This document shows, in pieces, positions 43,682-52,284 of a DNA stretch of 64,000 nucleotides (position 1 is its first letter; each line of letters begins with the position of its first letter). The notes under the pieces are model-generated. The model ran no database searches, had not been told where the DNA came from, and saw only the letters and a program-made list of their open reading frames with translations. This DNA comes from JANPJV01 sp031425695 (GTDB lineage: Bacteria; Pseudomonadota; Gammaproteobacteria; Xanthomonadales; SZUA-5), in the NCBI GenBank assembly GCA_031425695.1, contig JANPJV010000301.1, positions 19,052 through 83,051 of the forward strand, written 5' to 3'. The position numbers and the translations under genes are program-made.

Positions 43682-45118
43682 TCAACCGTGCTTCATCTTG
43701 GAATGGTCGACCGGCCTGGCTTCGAGGGTAGGCGCCGGGCCGGGTGGTGGGCCACGCCGTACCGGCGATCCGAAATCGGCATCGGTGCTCACGCGGTGCG
43801 CGACTTCGGATTTGGGACTCGGGTACCAGCCGGGATCGCGGTAATCGCCACGAGCCAGATCGTCGCGCACCTTGATCACGGTGAACATGCCGCCCATCTC
43901 CAGATTCCCGTAAGGACCCTTGCCCATCATCATCGGCAAGGTGTTCTCTGGCCCGGTCATGTGGCCGGAATCGGTGTGGTCCTGGTGCTCGGCCATTCCG
44001 CCTTTGCCCATCGCCATGTACCCCGGCAGGATGGCGCGGATCTTCTCCTCGACTCCGGACTGGTCCACGCCCATGGTGTTCGGAACCTCGTGGCCCATGG
44101 CGTTCATGGTGTGGTGCGACATGTGGCAGTGGAACGCCCAGTCGCCCGGGACGGCGATGAATTCCAGGTCGCGGGTCTGGCCGACGCCGACGATTTCGGT
44201 GACTTCCGGCCGCTGCAGACTCTTCGGCCAGCGTCCGCCATCCGATCCGGTAACGATGAATTGCACGCCGTGCATGTGGATCGGATGGTTCCACATCGAC
44301 AGGTTGCCGACGCGCACACGCACGCGTTCACCCGTGCGCGCGACCATCGGCTCGATCGCCGGGAAGACCTTGCTATTGAAGGTCCACAAGTCGAAGTCCT
44401 GCATCACTGACGGATCTGGCCGGTAGGTTCCAGGATGCAGTGCCCAGTTGTGCAGCAGGACGACGTAGTCGCGATCGATTCGTTGGGGCTCGCCATCCTT
44501 GGGATGGATGATGAACATGCCCATCAGCCCGACGGCCATCTGCACCATTTCGTCGGCGTGCGGGTGGTACATGTGCGTCCCGTGCTGGCGCAGCGTGTAC
44601 TCGTAGACGAAGGTCTCGCCGGGTTGGATCGTGGGTTGCGACAAGCCGCCGACGCCGTCCATGCCGCTCGGCAGCAGGATCCCGTGCCAATGCATGCTGG
44701 TGTGCTCGGGCAGGCGGTTGGTGAGATAGATCCGGATGCGGTCACCTTCGACTGCCTCGATCGTCGGCCCTGGCGTCGTGCCGTTGTACCCCCAGCATTT
44801 GGCCCGGCTGCCCGGCGCAAACTCGTGTTCGATCTCCTCGGCAACGAGATGGAATTCCTTGACGCCGTCGACCGTCCGCCACGGCAGCGTCCAGCCGTTG
44901 AGAGTGCGTACAGGCGTGTAGCGGGAATCGCGGGGCACGGCGGGCGGTGGACTGGCGACCGCATCAGACGGCGTCTGCACTGTGCTCGCTGCAGGACTGC
45001 TGTCGGGCATCTTGTGCCCGCTGTGGTCCTGGCCGAACGCCCGCTGCGCAAAGAGCGAGAGGGGCGCCAGCGCACCCAGGCCAGCCCAGCCGAACCAATG
45101 ACGTCGGGAAAGCTTCAT
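43682..45118 (-). CDS. periplasmic copper oxidase (multicopper oxidase)
   Basis: A 478-residue multicopper oxidase. The leader SRRHWFGWAG...AFG has a twin-arginine signal. Copper ligands are visible in all four motifs: HWHG (143-146), HMYHPH (182-187), HPIHMHG (278-284) and HCHMSHHTMNAM (330-341, type 1 Cys331, His336, Met341). The C-terminus is Met/His-rich (YMAMGKGGMAEHQDH, then MMMGKG and DHSKMKHG). It probably oxidises Cu(I) to Cu(II) in the periplasm, as CueO and PcoA do, though it belongs to a different, shorter branch. Its start overlaps the stop of the channel gene (ATGA). Confidence 0.92.
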   Translation of the reverse strand: MKLSRRHWFGWAGLGALAPLSLFAQRAFGQDHSGHKMPDSSPAASTVQTPSDAVASPPPAVPRDSRYTPVRTLNGWTLPWRTVDGVKEFHLVAEEIEHEFAPGSRAKCWGYNGTTPGPTIEAVEGDRIRIYLTNRLPEHTSMHWHGILLPSGMDGVGGLSQPTIQPGETFVYEYTLRQHGTHMYHPHADEMVQMAVGLMGMFIIHPKDGEPQRIDRDYVVLLHNWALHPGTYRPDPSVMQDFDLWTFNSKVFPAIEPMVARTGERVRVRVGNLSMWNHPIHMHGVQFIVTGSDGGRWPKSLQRPEVTEIVGVGQTRDLEFIAVPGDWAFHCHMSHHTMNAMGHEVPNTMGVDQSGVEEKIRAILPGYMAMGKGGMAEHQDHTDSGHMTGPENTLPMMMGKGPYGNLEMGGMFTVIKVRDDLARGDYRDPGWYPSPKSEVAHRVSTDADFGSPVRRGPPPGPAPTLEARPVDHSKMKHG

Positions 45119-46908
45119 GGCGAATCTCCGTGATGATGTGACTCGGGTTCCGGCGTCTCCGGCTCTTCTTCTGCTTCACGTAGGACGGAACTTGCTCCGC
45201 TGCCTTGCTTTGGCGTAGCTGTCTCCGAGTGGTCCATCTTCGAGTGGTCCATCTCCGAGCGATCCATCTTCGAGTGATCCATCGTCGAGTGATCCATCTT
45301 CGAGTGATCCATCGTCGAGTGATCCATCTTCGAATGGTCCATCTTCGAGTGATCCATCTTCGAGTGGTCCATCTCCGAGCGATCCATCTTCGAGTGGTCC
45401 ATCTCCGAGCGATCCATCTCCGAGCGATCCATCTTCGAGTGGTCCATCTCCGAGCCATCCATCTTCGAGTGATCCATCTTCGAATGGTCCATCTTCGAGT
45501 GATCCATCGCGGGCGCAGAGGTGTCAGGCAACACCGCATCCACGCCGATGGTTGCCGCGGGCAACGCTGCGTCATCAGGCAGTGCTCCGCCTACGGCGCG
45601 GCGCAGTTTGGCTCGGGCGGTCCAATAGTCACGTACCGATTCGAGGTATTCCTGATAGGCGTCGTACTGCTCCTGCTTGGCCCGGATCAGCTCGAACACG
45701 CCGATGAGCATGAAGTTCACTTCTTCCTGTGAGCGCGCAACGATTGCTTCGCGGCGAGGCAGCAGCAGCGTTCGATAGCGTTCGGAAATGTCGCGCGCGG
45801 TGGCCATCCGCTCCAACCCGATGCGTGCTTCGTTGCTCACCGTCAGGACCAGCGCGTCCAGGCGCGCACGCGCCCCGTCGAGCTCTGCACGGCCACGCGC
45901 GATTGCCGCCTGCCCTTGATTGAAGATTGGCAATTCGAGTGACAACGTGGGCCCACGCAGCACCTCGCCGTCGAGCTCGCGCTCGCGCTCGTATTCAAGC
46001 TCGACCGAACCCAGCCACCGCCACCGCCGCGAGATGCCCAGTGTGGACTCCCGCAGGCTAAGCTCCTGCCGCGCTGCCGCCAGATCCAGGCGTTGCTCGA
46101 GTGCAATCGCCACCAGTCCCTCTGACGACGCGCGACTTGCGGGAGGGGCTGGCAGCCGGCCCTCAAGATTCCATTCGCCATCGCTCGGTAGACCGATCAG
46201 CGCGGCCAAGTCGGATCTCGCTTGCCGCGCCTCGGCGCCGGCGCGTACTGCAGCAATCCGCGCCTGGGCTGCTGCAGCGAGCTCTTGCTCCAGCTGCAGC
46301 CGGCTGATGTTGCCGGCGTCAAAAAAGCGCTGTGCCAGCTCGGCCGATGCCTCGGCCGAAGCCGCCACGAGATCACGCATTGCCGCAATCTGGTTCGCGC
46401 TGGCGGCCTCGAACCAGGCCACTTCGGTCTCGACTGCCAGTTCCACCAGCGCCGCCGCGACCTCCTGCTGCAGGCGGACCAACTCGCCTGTCGCAAAGCG
46501 CTGGCGCGACGGCAGCAACAGCAGTTCGCTGAGGCCGATGGAAAGACTTTGCGTGATCATCGCTCCGCCACCTGCTTCGGGACGCAAGCGCGTGTAGCCG
46601 AAGGTCGGGTTGGATACGCGGCGCGCCTCTTCTAGCTCGGCGCGACCGAGGCCAAGGCGGGCAAACTCAGCGCGCACCCGCGGATTGTTCTGGAAGGCCA
46701 GCGCTACCGCCGCCCCGCTCGAGATCGGCGCTGCGGGCATTTCGGGAGCTTGCGGACGCTCCTCCGACCAACTGGGCGCGGCACCGAGCCGGGAGCGGAC
46801 GAGCTCCCCAGTTTCCTGGTAACCGCGTTGCGATGGAAGGCTCGTGCAGCCGCTCAAAGCGGCAATGGCCAACACCAGCACCGAGGCTGGTTGACGACGT
46901 AACATCAT
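45115..46908 (-). CDS. TolC-family outer-membrane lipoprotein with Met-Asp-His-Ser repeats
   Basis: A 597-residue protein with a lipobox (LAIAALSGC, acylated Cys21), a TolC-like channel region (about 60-440, two halves of long helices) and a tail from about residue 468 with 19 tandem five-residue repeats, mostly MDHSK with MDRSE, MDHST and MDGSE variants, ending in HHH. The repeats give about 19 Met and many His, as in the copper-binding repeats of CopA/CopB/PcoB, and would buffer copper at the outer membrane. It is coupled to the copper oxidase by a four-base overlap. The channel has no dedicated pump gene beside it. Confidence 0.88.
   Translation of the reverse strand: MMLRRQPASVLVLAIAALSGCTSLPSQRGYQETGELVRSRLGAAPSWSEERPQAPEMPAAPISSGAAVALAFQNNPRVRAEFARLGLGRAELEEARRVSNPTFGYTRLRPEAGGGAMITQSLSIGLSELLLLPSRQRFATGELVRLQQEVAAALVELAVETEVAWFEAASANQIAAMRDLVAASAEASAELAQRFFDAGNISRLQLEQELAAAAQARIAAVRAGAEARQARSDLAALIGLPSDGEWNLEGRLPAPPASRASSEGLVAIALEQRLDLAAARQELSLRESTLGISRRWRWLGSVELEYERERELDGEVLRGPTLSLELPIFNQGQAAIARGRAELDGARARLDALVLTVSNEARIGLERMATARDISERYRTLLLPRREAIVARSQEEVNFMLIGVFELIRAKQEQYDAYQEYLESVRDYWTARAKLRRAVGGALPDDAALPAATIGVDAVLPDTSAPAMDHSKMDHSKMDHSKMDGSEMDHSKMDRSEMDRSEMDHSKMDRSEMDHSKMDHSKMDHSKMDHSTMDHSKMDHSTMDHSKMDRSEMDHSKMDHSETATPKQGSGASSVLREAEEEPETPEPESHHHGDSP
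45223..45507 (-). repeat. 19 tandem 15-base repeats coding for MDHSK-type pentapeptides
   Basis: Nineteen in-frame copies of a 15-base unit (minus strand ATGGATCACTCGAAG and variants). The variants are arranged non-randomly (MDRSE occurs singly, doubled and again), which points to growth by unequal crossing-over or slippage. The copy number is likely variable between strains. Confidence 0.95.
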
Positions 46909-47008
46909 GGATCGAACTCCTCGGCCGACATCAACAGCAAGTGCGATGCGGCTCCAAGCGACAGGCGCACCGCTCTCACGGAGCAGCGCGAATGGGCGAC
47001 GGGACGGT

Positions 47009-47392
47009 CTAGACCGAGGGTGGGCGGAACGGCGCCGTGCTGCGCGGGCTTACCGCGGCCGCGACCAGCGCCACGACTGGCGCGCTCGACGTGCCCTGCA
47101 GGGTGATCGACATCACCAGCCCGAACGCGACCGATGGCAGAGCGCAGCCGCAGTTGCAGATCGCCTCACCGCAGCAATCGCCTGCCGGGACCGGCACCTC
47201 CTCATCAGCCAACGTGTTCGGCGTGGCGTGCCCGCCCTGATGACCCGAATGCTCCATGGCAGCGTGATCCAGGACCACGCTGGCGTGCTCACAGGGAGCG
47301 CGATCCATACGGGCTGGATGCCCGTTCGCATTCGCAAAGCCGCTTGCGAGGAAAACGAGTGCCAGCAGCAAATTCAGGACCGAGCGGATCAT
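47009..47392 (-). CDS. copL: CopL-family metal-binding protein
   Basis: A 127-residue exported protein: leader (VLNLLLALVFLASGFANA), then a His/Met-rich part (CEHASVVLDHAAMEHSGHQG), a cysteine cluster (DCCGEAICNCGC), a hydrophobic stretch and the ending PFRPPSV. Cluster, length and RPP ending agree with CopL of Xanthomonas, a small protein encoded before copper-resistance genes and needed for their copper-dependent expression. It precedes the MDHSK-repeat lipoprotein gene by 100 bases on the same strand and is probably the first gene of that operon. ATG at 47392 gives the leader. Confidence 0.7.
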   Translation of the reverse strand: MIRSVLNLLLALVFLASGFANANGHPARMDRAPCEHASVVLDHAAMEHSGHQGGHATPNTLADEEVPVPAGDCCGEAICNCGCALPSVAFGLVMSITLQGTSSAPVVALVAAAVSPRSTAPFRPPSV

Positions 47393-47625
47393 GGCGGCGA
47401 TTCTACCGGCTTGCGCTGCATCACGAGCGTAGACGCCGCGGACGCCGCCATGGCGCTGCTTCAAAAACCCTGGGGGCGGTTAGCTCTTGCTCACCCCCTT
47501 CAAAAGCTACACCGCGTCTCGACCCGCATGAACGTCCCCAGTGCCTCCCGGAACCTCCAACCCTGCTTTCCATAAGCTGCGGCTGGGTTCGCCGGACTTT
47601 CGCGAGTGAGACGGGGGCAACGGCT

Positions 47626-48915
47626 TTACCGCCGCCGTTGCTTCGAGCGTCTGCGCGTCGGCGTCGGAGCGTCGTCTGCAAACGGATCGACTTCGTCCAA
47701 AAAACCCGCCGCCATGGCCGCGCGGAATTCCTCATCTTCAGCGCTCTCGAGTGCACCCATCGCTTCGGCAATCTCGTCGAGCATGCGTTTGCGCAACTCG
47801 GGTTGCTGCAGGGATTGCAATGTTTCTACCAGATAGCGCAGCGACTGCCGAGCGGCGCGCATTGAGTCGGTGAACAGCCGGTCGAAGGCCTGGGGCTCGC
47901 GCGGGGGCCGTCCACCGCCGCTATCTGCCTGTTGCTGCAGGCGCTCGATCTGCGCTTCGATCTCGGCATTGAGCGTGCGCAACTGCTGCCGCAGGACTTC
48001 GTTGTAATGCCGCAGCCGCTCCTCGGGTAATCGCGCGATGCTGGCTGCGTCGATTTGCTCGACCTCCATCTGCAGGCTCAGCAACGTCAACAGGTCGCCG
48101 CTCTGATACGCGCCATTGATGCGCATCATCAAACCAGTCTTGCGTTCGCGTTCGTCCGGGTCGCTTTCGCGATCGGGATGCAGGCTGCTCACGAGCTTGC
48201 GATAGATGTCGCGCACCGATTGACTGGCCGCCTGCGCCGCCTGCGCGCCCGCATCCGCTGCTGTTGGCTGATCTTTGCGGTCCCGCCGTGCGCGCTTGGC
48301 GCGCCGTGCGTCGCGCGCGCGCTCGCGTTCCGCGCGTTCCTCGGTCACGGTGGCATCGACCTGCCTCAAAAACTCCTCGGCGGTCTTCGCACCATGATCG
48401 AAGGCGACATAGTCTTCGCCGAGCGAGTCCCGCACCATCTGCTCGGCCAGTTCCAGCTCGATCTTCGCGTCAATGTCGCGGCGCGCGGCCAATGTAAGGC
48501 TACTGTGGCGATCATGGATGTCTTCGATCGCCCCGTCCGGCCCATGCGCGAGCACAGCGTCGATCAGCATGATCAGATAGGCCGCGAGCCCCGCTCGACG
48601 GCGTTTGGTGATGGACACGCCGACCGGCGGCGGCGACAACAGGGCGTCGATCAGTACGATCAGCTCGCGCTTCGCCGCGAGCAGTGCTGCGTTCAACGGC
48701 ACCATTTCATCGCCGACACGCTCATGCAGTTGTTGGGCAAATTGCTCCCAACGCTGCAGGGCGGCGCGCGACTGCTCGACCTGCAAGGTCAATCGATTGA
48801 AGGCTTGCTGCGCAGGCGATAGCTGGTCTTTGCGTGCGTCGATGCGCAGGAGTTCGGATGCTGTGGCGGGAACGGGGTCGGACAGTGCGGATCTGACTGG
48901 GCGCTTCTTGGGCAT
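47626..48915 (-). CDS. J-domain (DnaJ-like) protein
   Basis: A 429-residue cytosolic protein, highly charged and helical. A divergent J domain sits in the middle: SVRDIYRKLVSSLHPDRESD with the HPD tripeptide at residues 246-248, then KTGLMMRINGAYQSGDLLTL. Coiled coils precede (ATVTEERAERERARDARRAK) and follow it (LRQQLRTLNAEIEAQIERLQ). Such proteins stimulate DnaK on specific clients. The family with a central J domain is common in gammaproteobacteria but without known clients. The next gene starts 48 bases upstream on the same strand. The tail is strongly basic (TRRRSKQRRR). Confidence 0.78.
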   Translation of the reverse strand: MPKKRPVRSALSDPVPATASELLRIDARKDQLSPAQQAFNRLTLQVEQSRAALQRWEQFAQQLHERVGDEMVPLNAALLAAKRELIVLIDALLSPPPVGVSITKRRRAGLAAYLIMLIDAVLAHGPDGAIEDIHDRHSSLTLAARRDIDAKIELELAEQMVRDSLGEDYVAFDHGAKTAEEFLRQVDATVTEERAERERARDARRAKRARRDRKDQPTAADAGAQAAQAASQSVRDIYRKLVSSLHPDRESDPDERERKTGLMMRINGAYQSGDLLTLLSLQMEVEQIDAASIARLPEERLRHYNEVLRQQLRTLNAEIEAQIERLQQQADSGGGRPPREPQAFDRLFTDSMRAARQSLRYLVETLQSLQQPELRKRMLDEIAEAMGALESAEDEEFRAAMAAGFLDEVDPFADDAPTPTRRRSKQRRR

Positions 48916-48963
48916 GCTGGTGGCAATCTGGATCAGCGAAAACGATGGGAAAAGCGAAAACTA

Positions 48964-50220
48964 TCAATGCTGGAGGCGGTTGGCGCTCGTCCCGCAGCGC
49001 TTCTCCAGCTCGTCCAACTGCGCCAACTCCGGCGGCTTGAGACCCGTGCCACGAGCTTGACGATTGGCAGCGCACGCCTCAGCCAGTTCGTTCGCTGCTG
49101 CGGCGCTGCGGGCGAGCAGGATCCAGCTGCCAATGTCCTTGCGCAGGACGAGATTCTCGCGGGCCAAGGTCAACGCTCGAGCCGATTGACCCATGTCGAG
49201 CAGGAACTCGGCCGCATGTTGCGCGTAGGCCGCGGGATGGCGCTCGAGCAACTGTTCATAGCCCGATTGCGCCTCTGCCCGCAGCGATCGCGCCAGTTCG
49301 CGATGTCCGTCCGCTGCTTCGACATCCGCCAGGGCGGCGATGAATTCGGGATTGGCAGTCTGGTCGATGACCGCGCGGTACAGCATCCGGGCACTGGCGT
49401 AATGGCCGAGCTCAAATTCGCATTCGGCCAAGTGCTCGGTCGCCAGGGCGTATTGCGGCAAGCGTTCGTGCGCCGCCTGGAAAAACGGCTTGGCCTGCGC
49501 AAACTGGCCGTGGCGGAGCAGGGCGATCCCTTGTTGGGTATGCAGCCATGCCAGCGGCATGGGATCCACATCCGCGTATAGATTTTGCGCCGCGCGATAC
49601 CAGTGCGTCGCGCCGTCGAGGTCGCCCTGCAGCACCCGCAGATCCGCGCGATGTGCCAGCTCATAGAAATCGCCGACCGGCTCGCGCGAGCGAGCGAAGT
49701 CGTCGCTGAGCGCAGCGTATTCGCCGCGCGCTACCTTGAGGTCACGCTCGATGCGCGTCAGTGCGCCCGCATCGGCATTCAGCGTGCGTGCGCGCGCCAG
49801 GGCGCGTTCGGCATCGTCAAATTGATGGAAGGCGCTCAACGTCGATGCGTGGGCGAGCAGGGCGTCCGCATGGTCCGGCTCGATGGCCAGCGCGCGCTCC
49901 AGGTGCATCAAGGCGGCTTCCCCATCCTGGATGCGTCCGACGATGCGAAAGCGGTGGTTAAGGGCACCGGCGAGTGCGGCCCGGTGCGGCGCCGATTCCT
50001 GCGTCGCCAGCCGTTTCTGGTGAGCGTCGATACGGGCATCGAGATTGCCCATGAAAATTGCCGGGTCCGTGGTGCGGATGCGCGCGGTGGAAGCCGGGTA
50101 ACTGAAATCGGTCATGGTCGCTACCGGCAGCATTGGGCGCTGCCGCGGTGCTGCCGCGCAGGCAGCGAGCAGCACAGCGGCGAGCGCACCGGCGAGGCTT
50201 CGGCCTTGCAAGAAAGTCAT
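48964..50220 (-). CDS. TPR-repeat lipoprotein
   Basis: A 418-residue protein with lipobox LLAAC (Cys21) followed by tetratricopeptide-like helices from about residue 85 to the end (LMHLERALAIEPDHADALLA, GATHWYRAAQNLYADVDPMP, HYASARMLYRAVIDQTANPE). TPR solenoids bind other proteins. It lies between the DUF4331 gene, 114 bases upstream, and the J-domain gene on the same strand; the DUF4331-TPR pairing recurs in related genomes to my recollection, so the two may work together. ATG at 50220 is chosen for the signal peptide. Confidence 0.75.
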   Translation of the reverse strand: MTFLQGRSLAGALAAVLLAACAAAPRQRPMLPVATMTDFSYPASTARIRTTDPAIFMGNLDARIDAHQKRLATQESAPHRAALAGALNHRFRIVGRIQDGEAALMHLERALAIEPDHADALLAHASTLSAFHQFDDAERALARARTLNADAGALTRIERDLKVARGEYAALSDDFARSREPVGDFYELAHRADLRVLQGDLDGATHWYRAAQNLYADVDPMPLAWLHTQQGIALLRHGQFAQAKPFFQAAHERLPQYALATEHLAECEFELGHYASARMLYRAVIDQTANPEFIAALADVEAADGHRELARSLRAEAQSGYEQLLERHPAAYAQHAAEFLLDMGQSARALTLARENLVLRKDIGSWILLARSAAAANELAEACAANRQARGTGLKPPELAQLDELEKRCGTSANRLQH

Positions 50221-50334
50221 GTTTGGGGACCCACGGTTCGCGGCGTTGAACGCAAATGCGCCGGCATGCGCCGGCGCATTCTCCAAATTGAGACGACCCG
50301 CCTGGCCATCAAAGGCCGGGCGTTCGGCCATGCC

Positions 50335-51792
50335 TCAGAGGGGCGGACCCATGAACGGGAACGTGGTGAGGAAGGTGCTGTCGTTGGCGACATTGTCGGA
50401 CACGCCCGGACCTACGATGGCGCCAAGCGAGTCGTCCATCACGTCGCGGGACAGGGTGCGACCGCCGCACTGGTTGGCCACTCCGAGCTCGACGGCGAGA
50501 TACGCACCACACGTGGGGATGGCCGTGTTGATGATCAGCCGATCGTCGACCAGCACGGACGCAAGCGTGGCCGCTGGCAGCACTGCATTGCCGGTAACGC
50601 CATCGAGCGTATCCAGCGCGGCGAGGTTGCTCTGCATTTCGCTTTGGAACATCGAGGCCCATTGACTCGGATCGCCCGCACGGTTATAGGCGTCCTTGAG
50701 CGCAGTGCCCGTACCCGGCAGCACATTGATGGTGGCCGTGTTGATGGCCGGGCGGCCGTTGCGGTCAATCTGTCCGGCGCTCAAGAGCGAGCAGGGCAGG
50801 TCTTTGACCGACGTCAGCCGGGTCAGCGCCACCGTTCCGGACGTCGATCCAAAGTCGGGGTCGGCCGTGGTGTAGGAAAGGGTGCCGCTGTTGCAGCTGG
50901 TGAAGTTGAAGGTCAGCGAGCCGAAGGGCCTGTTGGTCACCTGATTGCTCTGGAAATTGGGTGGCATCCGACCGCCGGAGGTGTAGAGCGCGTTGGTAAT
51001 GGTCGCGGTGTTCCCGGTGATGTTGCCAACACCTACGATCCAGCGCTGTTGCCCGGTGTTGTTATAGACATACCAGGTGGTGACGAGCTGGTCAGGGCCA
51101 CCCGGGGTCGCAGGTGCAAGCACCTCCAGATGGGCGCCGTGTCCTGGTTGCGCCGCGTCGTACCACAGCCCGGTAAAGCCCGGGCTGATGCCGTTTTCGC
51201 CGAGACGGTTGCTCGACGACCAGATCTTCAAGGTCTGGTTGGCGCCGTTGTTGGTCACCCGCGTCTTGTCGATTCCCAGGACGATGGCCAGGGTCGCTCC
51301 GGTGAAGAAATTGGTGCCCGGATTGGTGAACCGCGGAGCCAGGGCCAGCCGTGTCTGATTGAAGCGGTCAAGATCAAAGAAGAAGGGATCGTCGCGCAGG
51401 CCAGCCCATAGGCGCATCCCGGTTCCGTTAACGATGCGCTCGATCCCGCCCGCCGCCGCCAGCCCGTTGGGAGCAGTGCAGCTGACCCGGTTGCTCTGGT
51501 CGGCAAAACGACAGGTGATGGTGACTGCGCCGCCAGTTGCTGCGCCATTGTCGATATGGAAGCGATACTCGACGGCATCGGAGAAGCGCGAATTGTAGTT
51601 TGCAACCGGCACCACCGTTCCGATGACGATCAATTCATTCGGATCGGATGGATTCATGAACGTGTAGACGTCGTTCAGGTCGGCGGCAGGGTCACCCGTC
51701 GCCAGCGGTCCGTCGCGATGGTCTGCTGCGAAAGCAGTTGCGGAGGCGAGTGCAAAGAGCGACAACAGGCCGTGCGAGCGAAGTTTGTTCAT
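50335..51792 (-). CDS. DUF4331 exported protein with an inserted secreted-type domain
   Basis: A 485-residue exported protein (leader LLSLFALASATAFA). The DUF4331 pattern is clear at the start (ADHRDGPLATGDPAADLNDVYTFMNP) and in the second half (GRPAINTATINVLPGTG, then DDRLIINTAIPTCG and DDSLGAIVGPGVSDNV). Between them, about residues 200-330, lies a separate domain beginning SPGFTGLWYDAAQPGHGAHL and ending LTSVKDLPC. That domain occurs in many Xanthomonadales secreted proteins, usually alone or at an end. The function of either part is unknown. ATG at 51792 follows GGAG. Confidence 0.8.
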   Translation of the reverse strand: MNKLRSHGLLSLFALASATAFAADHRDGPLATGDPAADLNDVYTFMNPSDPNELIVIGTVVPVANYNSRFSDAVEYRFHIDNGAATGGAVTITCRFADQSNRVSCTAPNGLAAAGGIERIVNGTGMRLWAGLRDDPFFFDLDRFNQTRLALAPRFTNPGTNFFTGATLAIVLGIDKTRVTNNGANQTLKIWSSSNRLGENGISPGFTGLWYDAAQPGHGAHLEVLAPATPGGPDQLVTTWYVYNNTGQQRWIVGVGNITGNTATITNALYTSGGRMPPNFQSNQVTNRPFGSLTFNFTSCNSGTLSYTTADPDFGSTSGTVALTRLTSVKDLPCSLLSAGQIDRNGRPAINTATINVLPGTGTALKDAYNRAGDPSQWASMFQSEMQSNLAALDTLDGVTGNAVLPAATLASVLVDDRLIINTAIPTCGAYLAVELGVANQCGGRTLSRDVMDDSLGAIVGPGVSDNVANDSTFLTTFPFMGPPL

Positions 51793-52040
51793 AGGAGCTC
51801 CGATTGGCAATGACGATGTCTCGGCAGTGCGCCAACTGTTGCCTGGGCTCGCACACGAGCCGCTTGCCCGGCAGAACGTCGACAGGTCGAACGCACGTTG
51901 AGTAATGAAGCATGAGTGAGGGTGGTGCATGGATGGCGTCAAGACAGGCACGGTTGAAACCGCGATCGCGATTTCCATTCGGTTGGCACTGCTTGAGTCT
52001 GGTGGATCTGCACTGTGCGCTGAAGCTTTTCGTCAGCATC

Positions 52041-52068
52041 AAAGCGTCCGCGTTTAGCACAGACCCAC
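52041..52068 (-). repeat. GTGGGTCTG-type REP hairpin
   Basis: AAAGCGTCCGCGTTTAGCAC, then AGACCCAC on +; a diverged copy of the family at 14081-14198 and 12341-12369, with the inner stem weakened (GCGTTTAGCAC). It lies just outside the stray diguanylate-cyclase fragment, in the 51793-52284 gap. Confidence 0.65.
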
Positions 52069-52097
52069 CACCGGGAAGCGCCGCTACAAACCCGCGG

Positions 52098-52220
52098 GTC
52101 AGACCGCCGCAGGCTTCGGTTCGACGATTTCCTCGGAGAGCAGGCTGTCGCCGGCACTGGTGCGGTTGCGGCCGGCGTTCTTGGCGCGATAGAGCGCCCG
52201 GTCAGCAGCGCAGGCACGCA
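52098..52220 (-). pseudogene. Stray copy of the 3' end of a diguanylate cyclase gene
   Basis: This 123-base stretch matches 55365-55467, the C-terminal end of the diguanylate cyclase gene at 55358, with few differences; a central run of about 60 bases (from GGCTGTCGCCGGCACTGGTG) is nearly identical. On the minus strand it reads RALYRAKNAGRNRTSAGDS, then LLSEEIVEPKPAAV and a stop. The match ends abruptly upstream, so it has neither a GGDEF motif nor a start. The rest of the gap shows only a REP. Confidence 0.88.
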
Positions 52221-52284
52221 TCAGCGTTTCCGTGAGCGCGGAGTTCTGCGGAACCTTGGTTGCGCGGTACACCCGACGGTGTCG

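Noticed and set aside
45205..45732. Val/Ile/His-rich frame opposite the MDHSK repeats
   Set aside because: Its LRVIHLRVVH repeats are the complement of the 15-base coding repeat; the sense frame has a lipobox and TolC domains.
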